Of a DNA stretch of 64,000 nt, positions 18,198-27,531 are shown piece after piece. The position numbers and the translations under genes are program-made. This DNA comes from JABSSA01 sp039960995 (GTDB taxonomy: Bacteria; Pseudomonadota; Alphaproteobacteria; Rhodobacterales; Rhodobacteraceae). Location: assembly GCA_039960995.1 (NCBI GenBank), contig JBDVKF010000026.1:22877-86876 (forward strand). The letters run 5' to 3'. Numbering within the stretch: position 1 is the stretch's first letter; the number at the start of each line of letters is the position of its first letter. Under the pieces are notes generated by a model. The model saw nothing but the letters and a program-made list of their open reading frames with translations, made no database searches and was not told the DNA's origin.

Positions 18198-19385
18198 ATG
18201 AGCAACGATTGGAAACCACGTACCAAAGCCGTTCACGGCGGTATACGCCGCAGTCAGTATGGCGAGGTCAGCGAAGCATTATTTTTGACCCAAGGGTTCG
18301 TGTATGAGACCGCCGAGCAGGCGGAACAGCGATTTCTTGACTGCGGCGATGATGAATTCATCTATGCGCGCTACGGAAATCCAACTGTACGTATGTTTGA
18401 GGAACGCATTGCAGCGTTGGAAGGCACTGAAGATGCCTTTGCCACTGCATCTGGCATGGCGGCTGTATCGGGTGCACTAACATCGATGCTGAAAGCCGGC
18501 GACCGGGTCGTGTCGTCGCGGGCATTGTTTGGGTCGTGCCTTTATGTTTTGGAAAATGTTCTTAGCCGGTTTGGCGTCGAAGTTGTCTTTGTCGACGGTA
18601 CGGATTTGGATCAATGGCGAGCGGCCATCACACCCGAGACAACCGCCATTTTCTTTGAATCGATTTCCAACCCGACACTGGAAGTGATCGATATCGAGGC
18701 GGTTTCGGAATTGGCGCATGCGGTTGATGCGACTGTTCTGGTCGACAATGTGTTCGCGACGCCCGTTTATTCGAACGCGATAGAACAGGGGGCCGATGTT
18801 GTCATTTATTCAGCCACCAAACATATCGACGGGCAGGGACGCGCCTTGGGCGGTGTTATTCTTGGAACGCATGAATTTATTCGCAACACTGCAGAACCGT
18901 ACATGAAGCACACGGGCGGTTCGATGTCGCCGTTTAATGCGTGGATCATGCTGAAGGGTCTGGAAACTATGGATCTGCGTGTGCGCGCGCAAACTGAATC
19001 AGCGCTGGCAATCGCTGACGCATTGCTAGGCCATGCAGGGCTTGAGCAGGTGATTTATCCGGGGCATTCCAATCACGCGCAAAACGCGCTTGTGCAGACG
19101 CAAATGGGTGGCCAAGGCGGCACAGTTCTGTCGTTAGAAGTGAAGGGTGGACAGGAAGCAACGTTCAAGTTCCTAAATGCGCTTCGTATTCCCGTCATTT
19201 CTAATAATTTGGGGGATGCTACATCCATCCTGACGCACCCGGCGACGACGACGCACCAACGGTTGCCCGAAGATCAACGAACCTATTTGGGTATCACACC
19301 CGGTTTGGTGCGTTTTTCAGTGGGTCTAGAGGATACGTCAGATTTGATCGCTGATGTCGAGAATGCGCTGAAAGCCGCAAAATAG
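18198..19385 (+). CDS. metZ: O-succinylhomoserine sulfhydrylase
   Basis: 395 residues, Cys/Met-metabolism PLP enzyme. It makes homocysteine from O-succinylhomoserine and sulfide in methionine synthesis. Seen: ARYGNPTVRMFEERIAALEG, the glycine-rich GMAAVSGAL, DNVFATP, and the PLP lysine in YSATKHIDGQGR (K208). The MetZ assignment over other family members (MetB, MetY) rests on length, overall resemblance and the SAM-II riboswitch upstream. ATG 18198 has GGAG eight bases ahead. Confidence 0.92.
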   Translation: MSNDWKPRTKAVHGGIRRSQYGEVSEALFLTQGFVYETAEQAEQRFLDCGDDEFIYARYGNPTVRMFEERIAALEGTEDAFATASGMAAVSGALTSMLKAGDRVVSSRALFGSCLYVLENVLSRFGVEVVFVDGTDLDQWRAAITPETTAIFFESISNPTLEVIDIEAVSELAHAVDATVLVDNVFATPVYSNAIEQGADVVIYSATKHIDGQGRALGGVILGTHEFIRNTAEPYMKHTGGSMSPFNAWIMLKGLETMDLRVRAQTESALAIADALLGHAGLEQVIYPGHSNHAQNALVQTQMGGQGGTVLSLEVKGGQEATFKFLNALRIPVISNNLGDATSILTHPATTTHQRLPEDQRTYLGITPGLVRFSVGLEDTSDLIADVENALKAAK

Positions 19386-19517
19386 AAGGATTTAGACGTA
19401 GCCCCAAAAACCTTTGATCCGTGTATTAAATTAACACGTATTCGTTAGATAGGTTGGAAAAGCATGGTCGCTGTGACTATGTTACCAACGAACAAAACGA
19501 ACGAGGGGGGCTACTCT

Positions 19518-20621
19518 ATGAATATTCATACGCCCGAAATGAAGACAATACCCGAGCGTGACGAAGCCGAAGCCGCATTAGAAGTGCTGCGTCTTTGGGC
19601 CAAATCAGCCACAACAACAGAGATTTTAGATCTTGATCCGTCGGTCAGAAATTTGATTCCCGGCGCAGATGACGTTGAATACCCAGCGTTCTCCCGTGAT
19701 TACCCGGAGAATTTTTCGGTCGATTCGGATTACAAAGAAACGTTGCCCGATTTGCAAAACGGACCGTCTTCGCTGATCCGTGGCGCAAAGCAGCAAATTC
19801 AGCATGTCGGAATCTCCAATTTTCGATTGCCGATCCGCTTTCGCACCCGTGACAATGGCGAGCTGAACCTTGAAACTTCGGTGACGGGGTCTGTCAGCCT
19901 TGAGGCGGACAAAAAAGGCATCAACATGAGCCGTATCATGCGTTCTTTTTATAAGCACGCAGAGCGGACCTTTAGTTTCGAAGTCATAGAAGCTGCCTTG
20001 GACGATTACAAAACGGACCTAGAGAGCTTTGATGCGCGCATTCAAATGCGGTTCTCGTTTCCCGTCAAAATCGACAGCCTGCGGTCGGGTTTAGCAGGGT
20101 ATCAATACTATGATATCGCGCTGGAACTGGTTGAACAGGATGGCGTGCGGAAAAAGATCATGCATCTTGATTACGTGTATTCATCGACCTGTCCGTGCTC
20201 GCTGGAACTAAGTGAGCATGCGCGGTCGACCCGTGGTCAGTTGGCGACGCCACATTCGCAACGATCTGTGGCGCGAGTTTCAGTTTTGATTGAAAATGAC
20301 GCAGATTGCCTGTGGTTCGAAGACTTGATCCACGCGTGTCGGATTGCGGTGCCTACGGAAACGCAGGTGATGGTCAAACGCGAAGATGAACAAGCGTTTG
20401 CTGAACTAAATGCGGCAAATCCAATCTTTGTTGAGGATGCAGCAAGATTGTTCTGTGCGCAACTTTTAGCAGACCATCGGGTTTCGGATTTTCGTGTAAT
20501 TGCCAGCCATCAAGAAAGCTTACACAGCCATGATGCGGTTTCCGTCCTGACAGAAGGACCGACTTTTGCGCAAGAAAGCTTTGATCCTAAACTGTTCAAC
20601 ACATTGTTCCACGTTGGATAA
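19518..20621 (+). CDS. folE2: GTP cyclohydrolase FolE2
   Basis: 367 residues, type IB GTP cyclohydrolase, giving 7,8-dihydroneopterin triphosphate for folate synthesis (and possibly queuosine-type bases). The catalytic/metal Cys lies in SSTCPCSLELSEHARS (C225, C227). The enzyme class can use metals other than zinc and is often induced by zinc starvation; I see no clear Zur box, only a loose GTGT...ACAC palindrome near 19422. ATG 19518 follows GAGGGGGG; the frame opens at 19464 but without a ribosome binding site. It supplies the pathway in which folB and folP (33.7-35.6 kb) act. Confidence 0.93.
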   Translation: MNIHTPEMKTIPERDEAEAALEVLRLWAKSATTTEILDLDPSVRNLIPGADDVEYPAFSRDYPENFSVDSDYKETLPDLQNGPSSLIRGAKQQIQHVGISNFRLPIRFRTRDNGELNLETSVTGSVSLEADKKGINMSRIMRSFYKHAERTFSFEVIEAALDDYKTDLESFDARIQMRFSFPVKIDSLRSGLAGYQYYDIALELVEQDGVRKKIMHLDYVYSSTCPCSLELSEHARSTRGQLATPHSQRSVARVSVLIENDADCLWFEDLIHACRIAVPTETQVMVKREDEQAFAELNAANPIFVEDAARLFCAQLLADHRVSDFRVIASHQESLHSHDAVSVLTEGPTFAQESFDPKLFNTLFHVG

Positions 20622-21042
20622 TAATGGCGGCGCAGGGCCTAGCTCTGCGCCAACGTCCCCCGATATTCGCCCGCAATATCATTTTCGTAAAATCGATGGG
20701 CATACGCATATCTGGGATGTGCGCAAATTGATCGGCATTGCAGAAGGCTTGCCGGTTAAGGATATACCGCTGACACAGATTTCCGAAATTGACGAAACTT
20801 ATTGGTTCGATGGTTCTGGTCCGGTGCCAACGTGCCGTGCGATTTTGGATCATATGCGATTGATCGAAAACGCTGACTTGCGATGGCCCATTATTTTGTG
20901 CCCGAATGCACGCGTGATGGATGGCATGCACCGCGTTTTGAAGGCTTTGCTCGTTGGTAATACTGCAATACAGACACGAAGCCTTGTGACCTTGCCTTTA
21001 CCTGACTTCGTTGATGTCGCGCCAAGTGATCTACCATACTAG
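20566..21042 (+). CDS. ParB-N-like small protein with DGxHR motif
   Basis: Up to 158 residues; the conserved part starts near residue 40 with FRKIDGHTHIWDVRKLI, then PTCRAILDHM and the signature ARVMDGMHRVLKALL, as in ParB N-terminal/sulfiredoxin-fold proteins with a DGMHR motif. Function unknown. No in-frame ATG precedes the conserved part: possible starts are TTG 20566 (AAGGA nearby, overlapping folE2 by 56 bp) or TTG 20614. An ATG 2 bp after the folE2 stop (20624) is in another frame, so a 5' frameshift is possible. Coordinates of the start are therefore provisional. Confidence 0.6.
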   Translation: MRKKALILNCSTHCSTLDNNGGAGPSSAPTSPDIRPQYHFRKIDGHTHIWDVRKLIGIAEGLPVKDIPLTQISEIDETYWFDGSGPVPTCRAILDHMRLIENADLRWPIILCPNARVMDGMHRVLKALLVGNTAIQTRSLVTLPLPDFVDVAPSDLPY

Positions 21043-21153
21043 CTTTGCGCTGAAGGCGAAGCGGACTTGCATGATTGGCATTGGTCTTTGATCGAGGCAG
21101 TTCCTATATTTTGATCAAGGGAGGAAACCAAAGTAACTAAAACGAGGTTTCCG

Positions 21154-21381
21154 ATGACATTTTTTAACGACACTTCACACGTAGGTCGCAACTCGATCCT
21201 ATCTTCTGTCAAAGATTGGTTTTTCGCACTTGGGCGGGCGATGTATGCGTCGCGCGGCATGGAAGAACGGCTGCGCCAAATTGATGAATTGAAAGCCAAA
21301 AGCGATCAGGAATTGAAAGCTATGGGGCTAAAGCGGGAAGATATTCCCACATATGTTTTCCGCCACCTTATGCATCTGTGA
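21154..21381 (+). CDS. DUF1127-type small protein
   Basis: 75 residues. The C-terminal half (MEERLRQIDELKAKSDQELKAMGLKREDIPTYVF in several pieces) is the DUF1127 pattern: a short Arg-rich helical segment ending in the D-L-G-I-x-R-x-D-I type motif, here AMGLKREDIP. Such small proteins in alphaproteobacteria have been tied to phosphate/carbon stress and RNA turnover; nothing more specific can be said. It stands alone, with an AGGGAGGAAACC stretch about 30 bp upstream. Confidence 0.8.
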   Translation: MTFFNDTSHVGRNSILSSVKDWFFALGRAMYASRGMEERLRQIDELKAKSDQELKAMGLKREDIPTYVFRHLMHL

Positions 21382-21433
21382 ACAAGTCTATTTCTTAGGA
21401 TCTCGATGGGATTAGCGCCTCTTACAGGGGAAG

Positions 21434-21456
21434 GCCCGCGCGAAAATAGCGCGGGC
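21434..21456 (+). terminator. Probable terminator after the DUF1127 gene
   Basis: GCCCGCGC - GAAAATA - GCGCGGGC, perfect 8-bp arms, 53 bp after the DUF1127 stop; only a short CTTT follows, so termination strength is uncertain. The rest of the ~220-bp gap to trkH shows nothing further. Confidence 0.5.
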
Positions 21457-21604
21457 GCGCTTTGTGGTCTTCAGATGTAAACCGATGTGCTGTTGGTCGT
21501 TGGCCAGTCGACACGATGCGAATGCGCATCTACGTTTGACGATACCTGAGATGCATAAGGTCACGGCTTGACACTGACTGCATCCAACGCCAAGCCTCGA
21601 GGTT

Positions 21605-23053
21605 ATGTTGGATCTGCGCCCTGTCGGATATGTGATTGGCTTGCTGGTCGCCGTCCTCGGCGTTTCCATGATATTGCCTATGCTTGTCGACTTGGTCGAG
21701 GGACGTGGGCATTGGCACGTTTTTCTTGAATCCGCTCTGATAACAATTCTGACAGGTGGACTGATTGCGCTAAGTTGTGCCAACGGTGTGCGCGAGGGTT
21801 TGACGATCCAGCAGACCTTTTTGTTGACCACAGGGGTTTGGGTCGCATTGCCGATTTTTGGGGCCATTCCGTTTGTGATGGGCGAAACGGACGCACGTTT
21901 TGTCGATGCATTTTTCGAAGCAATGTCGGGCCTCACAACAACTGGCTCCACTGTGTTTTCTGGTCTTGAAGACCTGCCCAAAGGGTTATTGTTGTGGCGT
22001 GCAATCCTGCAGTGGCTTGGCGGGATTGGTATCATTGTTGTGGCGATGGTGTTCTTGCCTGAGCTGCGCGTAGGGGGGATGCAGATATTCCGATCCGAAG
22101 GTTTTGATACATTTGGGAAAATCCTGCCGCGTGCGACCGAAATTTCCAGCCGAATTTCCGTGATCTATATCGGTCTCACATTGGTTTGCACGCTTTGTTA
22201 CATCGGCGCAGGCATGGAGGTTTTTGATGCATCTGTTCATGCGATGACGACAATTGCGACGGGCGGTTTTGCCACCAGTGATCAGTCATTTGCAGCCTTT
22301 CCCGGTGCGCCGGAATATGTCGCCACGCTTTTCATGCTGCTGGCCGCTTTGCCTTTCGTACGGTTTGTTCAACTCAGCGCCGGATCCGCACAACCTTTAT
22401 TCAAAGACAGCCAAATACGTGCGTTTTTTGGAACTGCTGTGGTGATTGTCAGCGTCATGACCTCTTGGAATTTGTTGGCCACCGATAATGTCGGCGAAGA
22501 AGCGTTTCGTAAGGCAGTGTTTAACTCAATGTCACTGTTAACGGGCACCGGTTATGCCAGCGCCGATTACATGCAATGGGGCAGTTTCGCCGTGGCGAGC
22601 TTGTTCTTTATAGGTTTGATTGGCGGTTGCGCCGGATCAACGGCGTGTTCGGTCAAAATTTTCCGATATCAGCTTCTGTTCGCATCCATTCGCGCACAGC
22701 TCCAAAAAATCCGCAGCCCTCACGGTATATTTGTGCCACGTTATGCCGGTCGGGCTGTCGGTGAAGATGTATTAAGCTCGGTGATGTCTTTCTTTATGTT
22801 CTTCATTGTGACCCTCGGAGTATTGTCCGTCTTGCTTGGGCTGACTGGGCTTGATTTCATAACATCAATTTCAGGGGCTGCGGCTGCTTTGGCCAATATC
22901 GGTCCTGGGTTGGGGGATCAGATTGGTCCCGCCGGTAACTTTGGCGGCCTGAACGATACGGCCAAATGGCTGCTGTCGATTGCTATGCTGATCGGGCGGC
23001 TCGAGCTTTTGGCCGTGTACGCTATTCTAACCGTTCATTTCTGGAGAGCCTGA
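21605..23053 (+). CDS. trkH: TrkH-family potassium uptake protein
   Basis: 482 residues with the four-repeat TrkH layout. Selectivity-filter loops: GLTTTGSTV, TIATGGFAT, LLTGTGYAS and LANIGPGLGD. It is the membrane subunit of a low-affinity K+ uptake system and needs the NAD/ATP-binding partner TrkA, not in the window. ATG 21605 is used. The stop is immediately followed by the ATG of the ThDP enzyme. Confidence 0.95.
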   Translation: MLDLRPVGYVIGLLVAVLGVSMILPMLVDLVEGRGHWHVFLESALITILTGGLIALSCANGVREGLTIQQTFLLTTGVWVALPIFGAIPFVMGETDARFVDAFFEAMSGLTTTGSTVFSGLEDLPKGLLLWRAILQWLGGIGIIVVAMVFLPELRVGGMQIFRSEGFDTFGKILPRATEISSRISVIYIGLTLVCTLCYIGAGMEVFDASVHAMTTIATGGFATSDQSFAAFPGAPEYVATLFMLLAALPFVRFVQLSAGSAQPLFKDSQIRAFFGTAVVIVSVMTSWNLLATDNVGEEAFRKAVFNSMSLLTGTGYASADYMQWGSFAVASLFFIGLIGGCAGSTACSVKIFRYQLLFASIRAQLQKIRSPHGIFVPRYAGRAVGEDVLSSVMSFFMFFIVTLGVLSVLLGLTGLDFITSISGAAAALANIGPGLGDQIGPAGNFGGLNDTAKWLLSIAMLIGRLELLAVYAILTVHFWRA

Positions 23054-24655
23054 ATGTCTAAAGACAGCGCCTTCGCGCCTCGTCGCCCCCTTGGTGCGCA
23101 AATTTCGCATATGCTGAAAGATCGAGGCGTGGATGTGATTTTTGGCATACCTGGGGTGCACAATCAGGAAATGTATCGCGGCATAGAAGAGGCCGGGATT
23201 GCCCATGTATTGGCGCGCCATGAACAGGGTGTTGGCTTTATGGCTGATGGCTATGCACGCGCAAGCGGAAAGCCTGGTGTTGCCTATGTGATATCCGGGC
23301 CGGGCCTGTGCAATATCATGACGCCGATGGGACAGGCTTATTCGGATTCGGTGCCTTTGCTGGTGATTTCAAGTTGCCTTGATGAAACCGCAGCGACCAA
23401 GGGGCAATTACACCAAATGAAAGACCAACGTGCGGCCGCAGAAACGGTTTGCGATTGGGCCGAAGAGGCGCGCAGCGTCGATGCTGCCTATGCGTTGATT
23501 GATCGCGCATTGTTGGAATTCGAAACAAGTCGCCCGCGCAGCAAAACTATTAGCGTACCGATTCAATTGCTTGAAAGCCACGCGGCCGCTGCTCCATCGC
23601 GCACAGACATTGTACCATTTCGCTGTGACGATGACGCTGCCGCCGAGGTTCTTCTGTCACATCTTACTGGGACGCAACGCCCGTTGTTTATCTTTGGTGG
23701 TGGGGTCGAAACCGCGTTTGCGCGCAGTGTTGCAGAAGCAACTGGGGCGGCAACATTTACTACGTATGCAGGCCGCGGAGTTGTCGGCGATTATCCATTG
23801 AACTTTGGATCAAGCCTTGCCCGGCCTAGCAGCGCAGATATCATTGGTTCTGCGGATGTAGTCATAGCAATGGGAACGGAGTTGGCAGAGGTCGATCTGT
23901 GGCGGGCTGATTTAGGCCACAAGGCGACCCTGATCCGTGTGGATATTGATCCTGTTGTTTTGGGGGATCGACAACGCGCTGATGTCCAAATCCAAGCCCG
24001 GTCAGCCGACGTTTTGACGCGCTTGCTGGGGTTGTTGGAGGGGCATGTCCCGGCGAAAGGGTGGAGCTTTTCGGAAGTCGCGGATCAACGCGCCCTGTGG
24101 CGTGCGGAATTGATTGCGGAACGTCCGGGTATTGTCCGGGTATGTGACGCGCTACGTGACTGTCTGCCAGACGGCACTATGATCTATTCCGATATGACGC
24201 AGTTTGCTTATACCGCCAAAGAAGTTTGGGACATGGGTGAACCTGGTCATTGGCACCACCCATCTGGTTTTGGCACGTTAGGATACGCGACACCCGCAGC
24301 GATTGGCGGCGCTATGGCACGTAACGGTCGTCCAACGATGGCTGTTATTGGGGATTATGGGTTTCAATACACGGTGCAAGAATTGGCCGTGGCCGTCGAG
24401 CTCAAATTACCGATACCGATTTTCCTGTGGGACAACGGTAAATTGGGAGAGATTGAAGACAGCATGGTCCGCGCACAAATCGCACCAAATGCTGTTCATC
24501 AGCGCAACCCGGATTTCATCAAATTGGCAGATGCATTCGGAGCCTATTCGGCGCGTCCCAAAACGCTCGCTCAGATGCAAGAGGCGGTGCGAAATGCGTT
24601 CGATGCCGACGGCCCAACATTGATCCACGTCACATCAGACATCGCGGAAAGCTGA
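23054..24655 (+). CDS. ThDP-dependent decarboxylase, acetolactate-synthase-like (AruI-type)
   Basis: 533 residues with the three domains of ThDP enzymes: N-terminal pyrimidine-binding domain with catalytic Glu in ARHEQGVGFMADGYAR, central domain (FGGGVETAF), C-terminal ThDP-binding domain with GDYGF...LWDNGKLGE. The sequence is closest in feel to 5-guanidino-2-oxopentanoate decarboxylase (arginine transaminase pathway, AruI) rather than to IlvB, since no IlvN-type small subunit follows. Substrate is thus inferred. Directly abuts trkH, with GGAGAG before the start. Confidence 0.8.
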   Translation: MSKDSAFAPRRPLGAQISHMLKDRGVDVIFGIPGVHNQEMYRGIEEAGIAHVLARHEQGVGFMADGYARASGKPGVAYVISGPGLCNIMTPMGQAYSDSVPLLVISSCLDETAATKGQLHQMKDQRAAAETVCDWAEEARSVDAAYALIDRALLEFETSRPRSKTISVPIQLLESHAAAAPSRTDIVPFRCDDDAAAEVLLSHLTGTQRPLFIFGGGVETAFARSVAEATGAATFTTYAGRGVVGDYPLNFGSSLARPSSADIIGSADVVIAMGTELAEVDLWRADLGHKATLIRVDIDPVVLGDRQRADVQIQARSADVLTRLLGLLEGHVPAKGWSFSEVADQRALWRAELIAERPGIVRVCDALRDCLPDGTMIYSDMTQFAYTAKEVWDMGEPGHWHHPSGFGTLGYATPAAIGGAMARNGRPTMAVIGDYGFQYTVQELAVAVELKLPIPIFLWDNGKLGEIEDSMVRAQIAPNAVHQRNPDFIKLADAFGAYSARPKTLAQMQEAVRNAFDADGPTLIHVTSDIAES

Positions 24656-24660
24656 TGGGG

Positions 24661-26439
24661 TTATTCCCAGCAGCTGACAAGCACTGTCATATTCTGTGCG
24701 GTCTCAGTTAAATCCACCGGATCAACAAGCGCTCTGTCTTCATTCGCGGCACCTGTTAGGTTTGCCTCGTTGAGCACACGCTTGATGGTGTCGCTGTTGA
24801 CGGCAAAGTTCACATCATCGGGAAGGGCACGGCCTTCTGTTGCGCGTGGCAATAGCATGCCCAACACACCACCAGTCGCGTCTAGTACCGGCCCACCTGC
24901 GTCGCCGGGCAAAACGTCCAGTGCAAGCCGGTTAAGCCCAACCTCACCACGCAGACCGCGCAGATCGACCAAGGTACCAAACGTCATACTCGGCGCACCC
25001 AGAATGCCTTCGAAACTGTACCCAGCTACAGCAATTTCGGTCTGTAGACGTGGAGTTTGCGCGCTGAAACGGCCAAAACCAATCGGCGCCAGACCCTGTT
25101 TTGGGCGTAGTATTGCAATACCGCTTTCTGCATCCAGGACCGCAACTTCGGCTTCTGTTTCCGTATCCAAAGTCAGGCGCGAACAACTTTGAATAACATC
25201 TGACGTTGTGACGACGCTTCCGGCCTGATCCACAAAGAAACCGGATCGGGACACACTTGGTTTGCGAACGTCCAAGCCTGACACCAGGTCAATTGATTGC
25301 GTTTCATCCAAACCCGCATCTGCGGGCAAAACACCGGTTATTCGTTGGAAGCTGGCTTCCATTTCAGCCAAAAGTCGTTTGCGTCTCGGTTCGTCGTTCA
25401 AAGGCCAAACCAGAATAAATCCTTTGATTTCCCCGCCACTTAACGATGCACGTACTTCGGTAACAATTTTATTGCTTTGGCCTGTGATCGTAAACGACGC
25501 ATCGCTGCGGTCGCGATTGCCCTCAGCTGGTACGATGTCCAAGGTCTGAAGGATGTCATAAAGCCCGAAAAGCGTGGTCTGATCGCCCGCTTGAGAAATC
25601 AGGATAACGTTTTCTGGGCCATCGTCTTTGGATGGATATTGCGCGAAAGGTGCGATGTGGGTTTTGAAATCAACGACATTTAAAGGCATTTCAATTTCAA
25701 TGCCCGCTTTGTCGTCACGCACCAGTTGCAAACCCAGCTCTTCGAGAATGGCATTGTATTGAGTGATCAGGTCGTTGCGCTGCAAAGTGGTCAGAATGCC
25801 GGTCGCCTCATAACCGTTCTGTTCTTGCCATGCGGTCATTGACCGACGCGTGCCAGCCCCAAAAAGCCCATCAATTGTGCTGTTGTAAACACCCGCCCAA
25901 CGAAGCGCTATTTGCAGCTCGCGTCTTTGATCGCTGTTCAACAACCTTTCGCTTGCGCGTGCTTCTCTTGGCGTTTCGTCTACAATCTGGATAGGGGTGT
26001 TTTCTGGTTGTTCAGGTGTTGGTTCGGTAGGAGTTTGCACCACAATGGTGTCGGATCCGTCATTACGCGCGGCTGCATTTGGAATCGGCACCGCGCCGCG
26101 CCCTAAGATATTGGCTCCAACGGGCCAGAATTGCTGACCAAATATCGAAGTTTGTGTGATAAAGCTGTCTTGTGGAATAACGTTTTCGGCTTGATACACC
26201 TCAAGGACACGCACTGCATCGTCGCTTCGATAGGGGCCAAGGGTCAAAGCGTACCATCTGTTTCCCAGTCGAAAACCGTTCACGTCAGCAATGTCTGCTG
26301 AATATCTTTTGGCTGAATCTATCGCTTCGGCAAGGCTCCGTTTGGCCTCGATTTGGACAAACACCACCTCGTCTTGCGCCTGTGCAGATCCAACGCACAG
26401 GCTGCACATAACCATTATCAACCAAATCCGTTTCAGCAT
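24661..26439 (-). CDS. SPOR/peptidoglycan-binding/trypsin-like protein with no catalytic triad
   Basis: 592 residues. Signal peptide MLKRIWLIMVMCSLCVGSAQAQ; a SPOR-like region at ~25-95; Pro-rich linker; a peptidoglycan-binding_1 domain at ~170-225 (LQIALRWAGVYNSTIDGLFG); a trypsin-like domain at ~395-575. In the protease domain the GDSGGP motif reads GDAGGP (A514 instead of Ser), the usual His region is VTTSDVIQSC (410-419) without His, so it cannot be a serine protease. Probably a periplasmic cell-wall-binding adaptor. The open frame continues upstream to 27063 only as the antisense of glyQ; ATG 26439 starts the signal peptide. Confidence 0.8.
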   Translation of the reverse strand: MLKRIWLIMVMCSLCVGSAQAQDEVVFVQIEAKRSLAEAIDSAKRYSADIADVNGFRLGNRWYALTLGPYRSDDAVRVLEVYQAENVIPQDSFITQTSIFGQQFWPVGANILGRGAVPIPNAAARNDGSDTIVVQTPTEPTPEQPENTPIQIVDETPREARASERLLNSDQRRELQIALRWAGVYNSTIDGLFGAGTRRSMTAWQEQNGYEATGILTTLQRNDLITQYNAILEELGLQLVRDDKAGIEIEMPLNVVDFKTHIAPFAQYPSKDDGPENVILISQAGDQTTLFGLYDILQTLDIVPAEGNRDRSDASFTITGQSNKIVTEVRASLSGGEIKGFILVWPLNDEPRRKRLLAEMEASFQRITGVLPADAGLDETQSIDLVSGLDVRKPSVSRSGFFVDQAGSVVTTSDVIQSCSRLTLDTETEAEVAVLDAESGIAILRPKQGLAPIGFGRFSAQTPRLQTEIAVAGYSFEGILGAPSMTFGTLVDLRGLRGEVGLNRLALDVLPGDAGGPVLDATGGVLGMLLPRATEGRALPDDVNFAVNSDTIKRVLNEANLTGAANEDRALVDPVDLTETAQNMTVLVSCWE

Positions 26440-26595
26440 ACCGCCGCCGCCCTCGAAGCTTTTTCTTACCCAGCTAGACAATAAGCAGGAAAACGCCGGA
26501 TTGAAAATGGCCGTTGCCAGACTTTTGATTACTTTGTTCCAATTGACGCTGTGTTGGCCTGCGCATAGGTAGGGCGCGCATCGAAAGGGCCCAAA

Positions 26596-27531
26596 ATGTC
26601 TGAACCTGTGACACAACCTAAATCCTTTCAGGAAATTATCCTGAGGCTTCAGAACTACTGGGCCGCAAAAGGCTGCGCGATTCTGCAACCCTACGATATG
26701 GAAGTTGGGGCAGGGACATTCCATCCGGCAACGACATTGCGTGCTTTGGGCAATCGCAACTGGGCTGCGGCCTATGTTCAACCGTCCCGCCGCCCGACGG
26801 ATGGTCGGTATGGGGAAAACCCAAATCGTTTGCAGCACTATTATCAATACCAAGTGTTGATCAAACCATCGCCGCCAGATCTGCAAGATCTGTACCTTGG
26901 ATCGTTGCAGGCCATTGGTATCAACATGGATATGCACGACATCCGATTTGTTGAAGATGACTGGGAAAGCCCAACTTTGGGCGCTTGGGGTCTTGGATGG
27001 GAAGTGTGGTGCGACGGCATGGAAGTGTCGCAATTCACTTATTTCCAACAAGTCGGCGGACATGACTGCACGCCCGTTTCGGGTGAATTGACCTACGGGC
27101 TTGAGCGTTTGGCGATGTATGTTCTAGGGGTCGATCATGTCATGGACATGCCGTTCAACGATCCGCAAACGCCTATCGCGTTAAGTTATGGCGACGTGTT
27201 CAAACAAACCGAACAGGAATACGCACGTTGGAATTTTGATGTGGCCAATACAGACGTCTTGTTGCGTCATTTTGTTGAGGCCGAAGCAGAATGCGAACTG
27301 ATCCTGTCGCAGGATTATGATGATCCCAAAACCGGGAAGCGCATTGTGATGGTTCATCCGGCCTATGATCAGTGCATCAAGGCCAGCCACATCTTTAATT
27401 TACTCGATGCACGTGGCGTGATTTCTGTGACAGAACGCCAAGCCTATATTGGGCGTGTGCGTGCATTGGCCAAGAAATGCGCTGACGCCTTCATCCAAAC
27501 GGATGCTGGTGGTTGGGCTCCCGCCACATGA
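26596..27531 (+). CDS. glyQ: Glycyl-tRNA synthetase alpha subunit
   Basis: 311 residues, catalytic subunit of the heterotetrameric bacterial GlyRS. Signature stretches: FQEIILRLQNYWAAKGCAIL, QPYDMEVGAGTFHPATTLRALG, YVQPSRRPTDGRYGENPNR and TYGLERLAMYVLGVD. Together with GlyS it charges tRNA-Gly. Its TGA overlaps the ATG of the next gene (ATGA), the first member of a three-gene coupled run ending in glyS. Confidence 0.97.
   Translation: MSEPVTQPKSFQEIILRLQNYWAAKGCAILQPYDMEVGAGTFHPATTLRALGNRNWAAAYVQPSRRPTDGRYGENPNRLQHYYQYQVLIKPSPPDLQDLYLGSLQAIGINMDMHDIRFVEDDWESPTLGAWGLGWEVWCDGMEVSQFTYFQQVGGHDCTPVSGELTYGLERLAMYVLGVDHVMDMPFNDPQTPIALSYGDVFKQTEQEYARWNFDVANTDVLLRHFVEAEAECELILSQDYDDPKTGKRIVMVHPAYDQCIKASHIFNLLDARGVISVTERQAYIGRVRALAKKCADAFIQTDAGGWAPAT

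Noticed and set aside
19420..19445. Possible Zur box upstream of folE2
   Set aside because: Only a loose GTGT...ACAC symmetry; does not match a known alphaproteobacterial Zur site well enough.
26440..27063. Upstream extension of the SPOR/protease-like frame
   Set aside because: It is the antisense of glyQ; the signal peptide starts at 26439.
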